A stretch of DNA of 64,000 nt from Tetrahymena thermophila SB210 (lineage: Eukaryota; Ciliophora; Oligohymenophorea; Hymenostomatida; Tetrahymenidae): contig NW_002476484.1 in the NCBI RefSeq assembly GCF_000189635.1, positions 434,001 to 498,000 of the forward strand. Direction: 5' to 3'. The notes under the pieces were generated by a model that was not told the DNA's origin, did not search any database, and saw only the letters and a program-made list of their open reading frames with translations. Numbering within the stretch: position 1 is the first letter of the stretch; each line of letters starts with the position of its first letter. Shown here piece after piece: positions 12,537 through 23,620 of this stretch. The translations under genes were made by a program, and so were the position numbers.

Positions 12537-15500
12537 TCAATCTTTTTGCGTTTTAAATGTCCTATTCTAAGTTGTCATTAAGATTCTTAATTCTTAATTC
12601 CAATTAATTTTTTATTATCTTTCTTCCTGATTTACTTTTTTCTAACCTAATTATTACATTTTATAAAATACTTTCAATTATTTGGATTTCTAAAAAAAAA
12701 ATTACTCTTAAAGAATATTTTCAGTATTATTTATCATAGAGAGATCGTTAACACTTGATTTTTAAGTACGACTTTCTTTAGCAGAGTCTGGCCTTAAATT
12801 TTATATATTAGAACTAAGGTTGTAAGAAGGAGATACAATAGAATGGAGATCATTTTTTATTGCATGAGTAGTGCTCTAAGATTATCCCAAAGCAGTGAAG
12901 TTTGGCATTAAATTTATTCCTATTCCTAGACCTCCACTAATGCTGCTATTTTTATATTTATAAACCTTTGGAGTCACTTTTAAGCTGTTAATAGGGCTTT
13001 CTTTTCTCTCATTGTTCTTTAATAAATTATTACTATACAAGCCTGAACCTTTCAAATCTTAATAAAAGTAATTAGCTTTATTTTTTTTAATTAATTTAAA
13101 ATTTACTTATAAATTTAGATGAGTCTTCATAAGATTTATCCTAGTTTAATTATCTTCTATCTGTGAAAAAATTAGCAGTTGAAGTTTTGTTTTATGGCTT
13201 GGCAGAAAGAAGAATCTAAGATTGGTTTGATTTAGCTGATTGGAAGCCGTTACTGACAAAATTATATTAGGCACCATTCATTCTATTGTTTATATTAATA
13301 TCTTACTAGGGAAGTAATTCTTCTTAACCTTAACTATTTAATGTGTTTTGAATTTGCTAAGTAAGAGATTAGATTTTGTCTTTCATTTGAGTCCTTTATC
13401 TCTCAAATGATTTTTATAATATCTTATAATCTTTAGAAGCCGTTCTTCTATTCTGATCAGTTTGGAGAGGAGAAGTGAAATAATTTTGTCTTTTTCTAAG
13501 AGTAAATGCATCAGCTTCTGAAGAAATCGAATGGTTTAAATTTTAATTGAATCCTATTGAAGAGAACATCTACTTTTATCCACTCTTATAAAGACTACTT
13601 ATAAATTGGTTTGTATTAGCATGATGATCTTCAGTCAAAAGTGATACTTCGTATTCTAATTTTTTTACTTCCTAAGTAAGTTACTCAATTATGGCATTTG
13701 ACTGTTCCTATTATACTTTGTTCTCATCTAACTAAGTATTCAGTAAATTAATTATATTTTCGTATTCAGTCACTTTAGCATCATAAGTGCTTTCAAATTA
13801 TTGAATAACACCCACACACTCAGTGATATGCTCCTTTTATTTTTAATTATTATCATTCAACTCTATGATTTTGTTTTCTAGGTTAGCAATAATGCTATCT
13901 TGTTATTCTATCTTTTGCTTGAATTCATTAGCCATTACAATAGAGTTCTATAATTTCTCCTAAAGATCTCTATTATCACCAAACAATTCTGTGGTTCTAT
14001 TTTAAAAAGACCTTTCATACTCTGCAAGTTAAGTGTTCTTTACTAATATAAGCATTAAAAATATTTTTATTAAAAAATAAATATTTATTTAAACAAATAA
14101 ACAAACAAATTATTTAGTAACATAATTTCAGTAAGCTAAATTTACAAATAATTTTTGAAAAATTAAATATTTTTTTGGTAATAATTTAATTTTAATCAAA
14201 CAAAAGATTTTTTTATTATTTAACAATTTTAATAATTAAATAATTTTTCACTTAAAAGTTTTTTGTTGAAATTTAAAAAAGCTTAAATAAATTTTATTGA
14301 ATAAATTATGAGGAATTTTTACAGTCTAATTCCTTTTGAAGATTTTGGATTTCTCTTTGCATAGCTTTATTATCCATTCTCATAGTCTTTTAGGTGTTTT
14401 CTTCTTAATCCATTTAGACTGTATACTCGTTATTGATTTCAAAAATTTACATTTCCTGTTCGCCTATTTTTTGTTACAAGTCTTTTATCACTTCTTCTTG
14501 GTTAGCTTCTAACTTTTCTAAGTTTTAAATCTATCTCTTCAGCTGATTCTATATTTTTAGTCATAAAAGTTTTATTTTTAGATTCACAAAAATAATAAAT
14601 TACAATTTCTGAATTCTTTTCTGTGATGTGTTCTTGAAGCAGTACATTTTATTGCATGAGTTCACGGGATTTATCAACTATTTCATTTTTTTCTTCGTTT
14701 ATTGTTTCTAAAACTATTTGATTTTCTTTGAAATCTGCATTGAGCAATGTTTGGTTATTTTTGTACTGCAATAATTTCTTATACAAACCTAGTTTTTATT
14801 CTTTAGAAAATTAGAACAAAGATATTCTTAGCAACTAAGTTTCTTTTTTAGCTAACATATTTTGTACAACTCCTCTATTTCTAATTTTTCTCTTGATTAT
14901 ATAAAGCCAGGAGTTGAATGCCTAAGACAGAGTCAGTTTTGATTTTTTGTCAGCCATATTCAGAATCTATCTTTATTTCTATTTTTTCTAAACTCTTTAC
15001 TAAATAAGCAGAAGCCACTACTTGAAATAAGCTCTCTATAAATCATTCTTTTGCTTGAGTTAATCTAATCTATCTGATTTTTTAGATACTGATAATTTAA
15101 ACCACTTCAAAATTGAAATTCTCTTCTATTAATTTTCTCTTCTTGTTTGCACAGCCTTTGCTAATAAATTTCTCTTTCTTACCTTCTCTCTTAAGTCCTT
15201 CAAGGCATTAAAATGTCTTTAAACTAATTTTTTCAAACTAAATTGCTTTGCCTTTTCTTCCAGTCTCTTTAAATTTCTATTAAAAAATATTTATTATTAA
15301 CTTTGATATAAGCTTAAAAACCAAACAATTAATTATGAAAGTATTTTACAATTTTAATTAAATTTATTAAATATGATTGATAATTACCTAGAAATACAAT
15401 AGGTTTACTTCCAGGTATTAATAAGTCTTTTTTTGATGAATAATTCAGCCACTTTATTTCTAGCATTCTTTTCTCTTGAGAAAGCAACCAAAGGACCTGA

Positions 15501-18500
15501 CATATAATTAAAGACAGAGCGAAGTAGCTGCTTCTTTTTATAATGAATAAATTTGTTAACTTTTATATTATTGTTGATAGAATCTTTGCGATTTTTAACG
15601 AGCATAGCAAAGCCCACTTTTAATAGATAAAAGTTAGATTATCTAATAGCATTTTATTATTTCTATTTATATGGTAAAGCAAAATTAACAATGTATGACT
15701 TCCAAAGTTTCAAAAACCTTCTCTTAGTTTTGCTATTATCAAATATTGTGGCCTTTTATTGATATAAATCTAGTTCTTTTTTAGAAAGAACGCTCTTTTT
15801 GTATTGTTATTTCATCGCTCTCCAAATCTTAATCTGGAGCTGCTTTAAGTAAAATTCTTTAACTTTTGCCTTTTCTTTTAAATTTCTTTCTTTTATAGCA
15901 ATAAATTACTTCCATCCAACGAATGCTTATGCCAAATTTTATTGCTCCTTCTTCTTTAGCATTCTCTGTACATCGCTTTAAAAAATAATATTACGCTTCC
16001 AAGAATTGAAGTAATTATGATATAAAGTAAGATTCTATTCTTGTAAAGAGACACGACTAAACTTTTTAATGACAGAATAGCGTTTCATTTTTTTAAAGCA
16101 GTTGACAATTAAAAATTGATTTCTTTCATTTTTCTTGTCATATCTAAACTCATTTATCTTTTTCTCTGTTTGAGTAGAAAACTTAAGGTAAAGGAAACCT
16201 AATTTTAATATTCTTTACTGACAGAAATTATCTGCAATTTCTTTTTTTTTAAGTTCTGACTAAAGTATATCATATTATTCTTAAATGTCTTATTGCTATT
16301 ACTTGTAATAAATGCTATTCTTTTCAGCATTGCTAAGTTCATTATTTTTAATTAACATCCTGTTCAATTGATCTCTCAATTCCTTCACTTCATGGTCTAA
16401 GACTTTGTTTAAATTTTAATTTTTCTCCAGCTATTTCATTAATTCTAGTTAGTCTTGCTACTACTTTTTCAAATTATTTTCACTGCTGCTGTTGACCTCA
16501 ACAAGTTTTTCTTTAATAGTGCCATTTAATTATTTTAATTAAGCAATATCATCTTCCTTTTTTTACAGCTTTTTATTTAGTTCAAAAACAATTTCTTCGA
16601 GCTCTTTATTTCTTCTCTTATAAGGTGTGGGCTTGCCAAAGAAATCTTGTGAAGTATTTCTAGCTGATTTCATGAGTTTTCTGCAGCATTCATCCTGATG
16701 ATTTGGTCTTATTTCCTTTAATTTCAATAAATTTTCATAAAATTTAATTAAATATAAATAAATATTTTTACATATTAAGATGGTTGAGGAATAGTTCTAT
16801 TTGGGGAGTTTTCTTTAGATTCTTATTATTATTAATTGTTTGCCACTCCACGGGAAGTATTCTCAAGAGAAGAATCGTAACCACCTTAGTTTCTTCTGCT
16901 GACTTATTCATTATTGGTTGGAGAATAGTATCTATCCTTGATAACGTAATCACTAGGAGACCCACTTCTCTGGTACAATATATTCTCAGCTGATAAATTT
17001 CTTTGTAAATTATTTTAATTTGTTGGCTATTAACTTTAATAAGTGTTGAATCTCTATTGCTAAGTTTGTTCATTTTTTTAGTTTTTTTATTATTTCCCTA
17101 ACAAAATATCTTATTCTTCTTATAGCTAAGTGTAATGAATTTGATCTTGCTAAGTATTTGAAGTAAAAAATAATTTATCTTTCGAAGTACTGAAAATTTA
17201 ATTGTCAGTGATAGGCGAAACAGGATTGAAGCTTTCATTTGTGTTTGAATTTCCTTGATTTATCTTTTAGAATAAATCTCTCTCTTCATCAGGAATATTA
17301 TTTTATTTAAAATCTCTAGATAACTTTTTTTTATTTAGAGACTACAGAGCACCTGCTTTATCCGATGTGGGTAGACTCTAGTTTGATTTGCTATTTTTAA
17401 GAATCTACTTCGCTTTATTCTCGCTAGTTTTGAAATTTAGTCTGCTACTGGTCTTGTTTTAAGCATCAGAAGATGCCAAGTTTCTAGATGGAGAAAATGT
17501 TTTTACCTAACAAAAGTAAAAAATAAAAAAATAATTTTAAAATGAATCAAAATACATTTTGAGGCAGAGGTTTAAATTTAGCTATCATTTCTTCTAAAAA
17601 TTCATTATAATTTTAAACTTTTTTTTCAAGGAGAACATCTATCTCAGCTAATTTGATATTTTATTGTTTGATCATTTCTTAGAAAGCCTTATCGTAGTTA
17701 TCTTCCTCATTGTTATTTGGGTTTTGTTATTAAAACTATTCATAGAAGGTGAGAATATCATTCAATAGCAAGTCTTATAGCTCGTTCTTATTATATTCAT
17801 CGAGAGTCTGCATAAAATCAAATTTGTTTTTGAAGGAATAATGATTCAATTCCTTATTTTCCATATTTTTTACAAATTTTAAATTATTTTATATCATTTC
17901 TCTGTGCAGATCAATCTTTCTCCCAAACTAGATTTATTGATTTAGTATTAATTACAAAAAATCATTCGATTTAATTATTGCAATAAAATTTATTTTTAAA
18001 AATTTACTGAATTTAGTTTAATTATTTCGCAATAATTCTTCAACATCAACTGCAGAAGTTGGGTTTGCTATTTTGCTTTTATTTCCGCTTTTAATCTTGC
18101 CTCCTCGCTGACGGGCTATTTATATTAAAATAATTTCATGAACATATCAAAATTAATTAAGTAAGTTCGATCTTTAGAGATCCTAACTATTTTATCTTAC
18201 TCTTCCATCAAGGCTTTTTAAATTTGGTAGAACAGTCAATAAGTAAATCTTGTAATTTGGATGCTTTGCTATGGGATTTCCAGATAAATTTAATTACTCT
18301 AGAGAATTTAGTTAAGATATCTACCTGAGAATTTTCACATTTGAAAGCTTTTTATTAAACAAAAAACCTTTTTTTCTGATATTTTTTTATATTTGTTGCT
18401 ATAAAAATCCTATGATTGAAATGAAATTAGTAACTTATTTACCTCATTATGGGCTAAAGTTAATGTTTTTAACTTTTTGAATTGCTGGATACCTTCTAAG

Positions 18501-18673
18501 TCAGTTAAATTATTGTTGCTAAGGTAAAGAATTTCAATATTATTATATTTGTAAGGTAAACGATCTATCTCATTAATGCTCTTCTACACTACTGAAATCT
18601 TTATATCATCAAAGAACTGAGGAAATCTCTCTAATGCATTCGAGAGCTATTGAAAATTTTATAAATAATGCAT
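12537..18673 (-). CDS. LRR protein with coiled coils and Sfi1-like Trp repeats (~1758 aa)
   Basis: Ten exons on the complement: 18673-18443, 18347-18201, 18115-18008, 17927-17556, 17506-16772, 16715-15388, 15276-14604, 14548-14323, 14042-13107, 13057-12537; 5277 bases, all joins in phase. The N-terminus has leucine-rich repeats (IEILYLSNNNLTDLEGI, LEQLNLSGNPI) capped by LPNLKSLDGRPVSEEAR, the usual end of an LRR domain. After a Q/S/N-rich linker and coiled coil, residues ~770-1100 carry Trp motifs about 28-37 residues apart (FNSWKR, FVGWKQ, FLKLWKS, FKQWLL, FNSWLY), as in Sfi1 centrin-binding repeats. More coiled coil and an S/N-rich tail follow. LRR plus coiled-coil proteins and Sfi1-repeat proteins are typical of centrosomes and basal bodies, so that role is inferred. 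The 5' end is uncertain: in-frame sequence continues to an ATG at 18829, and a spliced upstream exon near 18900 is possible. Confidence 0.8.
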
Positions 18674-21123
18674 ATTTATTTGTTATCTCTTTGAAAATGT
18701 AAATTAAATATACTGGAATCTAATTTATATATGATGTCTTCTAATTAACTCTTTGCTTCCATCCTTGTGTAGAAGTTTATTTGATTTGCTTTTCAATTAA
18801 CAAGACAATTTTAATGTTTTGATGATCATAATAAATTTTGAGAATATGTATGTATAAATTGTAATGAAATTTGGATTTTTTACCTTCTTTAGCTTATTCA
18901 CATACTAATAGGAATTCATGAAATTAAATGCTTTGCTATGAGTGTATTTGTTTTAAACGTATTTAATCCTTCAGCTTGAATTTAAAGTTGATATTTGCTA
19001 ATTACTATGTTTTAATTTCCAATAACTCTAAGCAATTTTATTTAGTAATAAATATATATTATTTAGTTTTTACTACTTAATTTAATTAAGTATCTGCTTG
19101 TTTGCTGCTTTTAGAACAGTAAAAAATTATTGATATTTTATTTTTTATTGATATTATAATTTGTAATCTTTATTTTTATTTAATGATGTTGCGATCATCT
19201 AATTTATTTTTATAATTTATCTAACTTTTCAAATCTTTCTTTGATTTAAATAAAATCTATACATATATCTATATGCTTCATTTCTTTCTTTCTTTGTTAT
19301 CTTTTTTGTTTATTTGACTGGATTCTATTGATATTCTTAATCTTTTTATCATGGATTTTTATTTATTTAATTATTTTTTTACTATTTGTTCATAAATATC
19401 TGATAGATATAAAGGTGAACAAATAAATTGATTGATGATCACTCTTTAATTTTAAAAATTAAACAAATAAATTAATTAACACTCACTTTGTCCTTCATTA
19501 ATAAATAAATTAGTAAATCTTTTTTAGATATTTTCTTTGATATAACATTTTTCGCTGAAAAACTAATTAAAACTACTTTATATAGATTATTATAGGCTTT
19601 TAAATATATCACACAATAAATTTTTAGAGATTTTAATTAAATAATTAAGAGTGCTTATTAGGCTCTCAATTTTTTTTTAATGAAACTTACTTAATTATAC
19701 TTAAAAATAATTAAAAAAAAGACAATTTTTTAAAATTATTTGCATAAATTAAATAAATTAAAATTAATTTTTTTAAAAATATCATTTTATTAAATGAAGT
19801 TAATAAAAAAGAAAATTTATAATTAAAAACTGATAGAAAATTTATTTAATTTCTTTAAATTTAAAAATAAATAAATAAATAAATAACTCACTTATTTGAG
19901 AATTTGACAAATTTAATTAAAACTGAAATAAAATTTATTTTGAAGAAGTTTTAATAAAAGAGTATGAAAAATATTTTAATTTTAAAAATAAATCTAAAAA
20001 TAATTGTTGGCATTCTTTCATAAATTATCTTTATTTATTTAATGATTTTCAAATTGGATATAATAAAATAGCTAAAAAAACAATGCTGTTTAAGAGATTA
20101 TTCTATTTGCAATTATTTTAATTAAACTAATTTTAAAATTTTTCATTTAAAAAAATATTTTAACTATTTTAGATAAATTAACTTGAGAAAGATTAAAGTA
20201 ACAAACACTTTACCACTTTTATAATCAATTAATAATTTTTAGATTAATTCATCATTTTAAAAAACTCAACAACTATTTTGTTAAGTATTTAACTTTTATT
20301 ATTTACTTTAATTATTTTTCAAAAAATTTTAAAATAAATAAGTATTTTAGTTGAAGTTCCGACAAATTTTATGAGTAAATTCTATCTTTTTAAAATTAAA
20401 ATTAAGTTTTATGATTATATTAAATTTATATATAAGATTTAATATATATATATTTATTTTCTACTGTTTGTATTATCTTAAAACTTGTTTAAATATTTTC
20501 GTTTAAAAGAATAAATACCTCTTAAGAACCCAAAATCTGCAAGAAATTAAATATTATTAATTCACAAATTATTATGTGTAATAATTTTTTAATAACTAAA
20601 ATAGTATTTTTTATTAATTATTCAAATCTCTTATTATTCGTAACAAGTTGAATTATTCAAAATATAGGTTTTAAAACGAATATAATTTACCTAAAGGATT
20701 AATTGACAAGAATTTAGGAATGAAAAATAAATTTGGTTTTGAAATGGAATAGATAAATTAATATAAAATTTAAAATGTATTTAATATTATTTTATTAGTA
20801 AAAACATATAAAATAAATAACAAAATATTATGGATGCAATTAAATTTTAATGATGGTTTGGTTTGAAAGAATTAAAAAGTATAAATAGAATAAAAATAAG
20901 AAGAGACTTGACTTGAAAGAAAAGTGGCTCACTGCCACCTTTTCGAATATATTGAACTCTTTTAATTTTAACAATTATACAGGAAAATAATTAAAACAAG
21001 AAAGAATCTAAAAAAAAACAAATTAATTGTTAAAAAAAGTATTAAGAAGATACATTCATAAATACATAAAAAAGCAAAGCAAATTAAAAATAAGTAAATA
21101 AATAAATATAGAGAGTTAAATAA
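18674..21123. other. Divergent intergenic region, AT-rich
   Basis: Lies between a minus-strand and a plus-strand gene start, so it should hold both promoters. The first ~250 bases next to the LRR gene look partly coding on the minus strand (possible 5' exon or longer start). From ~19000 to 20900 the sequence is poly-A/T tracts and TTTA repeats with no coding signal. A hairpin lies at 20919-20944. Confidence 0.55.
20919..20944 (+). other. Near-perfect inverted repeat upstream of eIF4E
   Basis: GAAAAGTGGC, a 5-base loop, then GCCACCTTTTC: a ~10-bp stem with one bulged base in otherwise very AT-rich DNA, about 180 bp before the eIF4E start. It may be a 5' UTR hairpin or a protein-binding palindrome. 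The transcript start is not visible, so its role is unknown. Confidence 0.45.
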
Positions 21124-22385
21124 ATGGCTGAGAATCAAAAGATTACATTACCCGCAAGCCAAGGAAAGGTTAGCGAAGAAGATGAAAAGAAGTATGGTCA
21201 TATTGATATTAAAAGCATTCAATTTAAGGATACATGGGTTATTTGGGAGTCTCTCAAGCAAGAAAAGGTTGATAAGAATGCTTAATCTAATAATTTCCTT
21301 GATAACAACTTCGCTATTTTCGATTTCAATGATATGGAGTCTCTCGCTAAAATCTGGCGTACCAGAATTAGAACTGTCTCTTAGATCTTTACTTTTGATG
21401 GAAGCAGCTGGAGGTAAAAAAAATACTCATTTTTAGATTACTTTTGAGCTGTTTTGTAATTTTAAAATTGCAAACCAAATTAAATATTGCTGAGTAGTTT
21501 AGTAATTCTACAAGACTACAATTTAAAAGAAACAACTAAAAAAGAAAGAATATTTATTCATAAATAAATAAGCAAGCAAGCAATTTTTGGAAATATATTT
21601 TAAATAAGAAATTTTCGTACAATAATTTATTCTTTGTAAAATGTAGATTCTTGCATGAAAAGAAAATGCGCTCCACAGAAGCTATTTGTATATTCAAGAA
21701 GGGAATTGTTCCTGCTTGGGAAGATCCCAAGAACTCTAGAGGTGGTGAATTTTAAGCTATGTTCGAAAGTGTTGATTAAAATCCTGAAGTTATTGATAAT
21801 ATTTTCAAAGATGTCCTTTCAATCATCTTATGCGAAAATTATGCCTTCTATAATGAGGTAGAAAAAAAATTTATTTATATAAATAATTTAAGTAGGCTTG
21901 CTGTGGCAATAGATTTTTTTTTTTGATAGTTAATTAAATTAAACTGAATATCTTTTTAGCTCATAATTTTCTCTATTTTGCAGCGAATGAGAAAAATGTG
22001 ACACAAATAACAAAGATTACAAATAAATCTTAACAAAAATTATAATAAATATGTCTAACTCAAATTTAATGACTTAATCAACAATATTAACAAATCTTCA
22101 AAGATTTTCAGTGAGAAAAAATTAACTTTATCCATTCATCCTTCATTTAAACTATTATTTATTTAAATATTTTAACTAATTAATAAAAAGACTAACGGAT
22201 TTAGAATGGTCGATAAGGCAAGAGATAGTAAAGCTAAAATTAGATTAGAAATATGGTTCGATTTTTGCGATGATAAATCAGAATCCACCACAAAGAAAAT
22301 AGCTGAATTAAATAAAATTTTCACAGAAATTATTAAGAAACACCAATAAAATGTCGATTTATCCTACAAGAACCACAGCCATTGA
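21124..22385 (+). CDS. eIF4E-family mRNA cap-binding translation factor
   Basis: Exons 21124-21413, 21647-21857 and 22191-22385 join in phase to 231 aa. eIF4E binds the mRNA 5' cap and recruits eIF4G in the cytoplasm. Family landmarks: DTWVIWE after the first strand, a helix ending ESLAKIW (the eIF4G/4E-BP-facing Trp), and PAWEDPKNSRGGEF, matching the cap-stacking Trp102 and following Gly pair of the human protein. Next come helix DNIFKDVLSIILCE and the basic strand VDKARDSKAKIRLEIW that contacts cap phosphates. The position matching human Trp56 looks like Phe (FLDNNFAIFDF), as in non-class-I members, and there is extra sequence between the ESLAKIW helix and PAWED. It may thus be a divergent paralogue rather than the main translation eIF4E. 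The start ATG follows an A-rich leader (TAAATAA). Confidence 0.85.
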
Positions 22386-23620
22386 AGATAAAGAAAGACC
22401 TCTAATTTATATAATTTCATACATCCCTTAAACATCCCTTATAAACAATTATTAATAATTATCATTAATAAATTTTAACTAGCTATCATTAAATATTTGT
22501 AAAAATAATAAGTTAAAAGTATCTATAATGTTGTATCGTTCATTCATGCTAAGAATAGAGATTTTACAATTTTTTGCCTTTTAAATACTCGTTTTTAATT
22601 CAAACAAACAAAAAATCAATTATTTTTTTCATTCTTTTAAAACGAAAGTTACTAAAAGAAGCTTTATTTTGAATACTTACAAAAATACTATTACACAAAC
22701 TAATAGATTATGTACAAAATTTTAAAAAATATAAATTAAACAACAAATATAAATTCTACTTGATTGTCTAATTCAAATAAATCAAAATAAATATATGTAA
22801 AATTTAGTAAATGTTAAATAAGAAAAAAACTCTTTTTTAAATATGATTTTTAGCAATATAACCAAAAAATAAATACCTTTAAAATTAGTTAATTATATTT
22901 ATGGTGCTGATAAATTACTTTCCTCATTATTTGTTAACTACAAAAACTTAAACTTGATTTTTTTAATCATGAAAATAGTTAATTAATTTAATTTATCCAA
23001 TTTTTACTTAAAATTTATTTTATTTCATATTATTTTTTAAGAGTTTAATTTCAACTTCATATTTTTTTTGAATCTGAATATAATAAATAAATAAATAAAT
23101 AATTATTTTTATAAATATTAATATTTCAAAAAAGAGTAGAATAAACTTATAAAATTTTTACACTTCAAACAGAACACCTTAAGAAATAGTGAATGTAAAT
23201 TTTTTAAACATTTTTAATTAAAATAATAAAATATTGATGTTTTTTGAGCTAAAAATTAATTTCAAATAGTTTGTTTTTATGGTAATATAAAATTTAATTA
23301 AAATTAATAAAAAATTTATTTATTTGATATTGATTTTATTATGAGTTTACTGACTTACTTATTTACTTACTTACTTACTTACTTACTTTTTAAATTTACC
23401 TAAAAATAAAATGTTTAAAATTATTAAACTAAAAAACAGAAAAATGAATGAATGAATAAATAAATACATGTGAAAAGAAAATAATGACTGGTTAATTTTA
23501 TTATTAAGTTAAGATGATATAAATTTCATAAATATAAGAAGTATTAGATAAATAGATAGATAGATAAATATAGCACTACTCTTATTTAATAATTAGTACT
23601 CTTTCAAAAACCTTTTTTAT
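22386..23620. other. Convergent intergenic spacer, AT-rich
   Basis: Between the 3' ends of eIF4E (plus) and the next minus-strand gene. It contains an ACTT tetranucleotide run at about 23352-23388 and a short GATA run near 23545. Otherwise there is no recognisable content. Confidence 0.6.
23352..23388 (+). repeat. ACTT tetranucleotide microsatellite
   Basis: About nine tandem ACTT units with one ATTT interruption in non-coding sequence, likely length-variable. Confidence 0.85.

Noticed and set aside
16784..16993. Plus-strand ORF overlapping the LRR gene
   Set aside because: Antisense of an exon with clear coding character on the minus strand.
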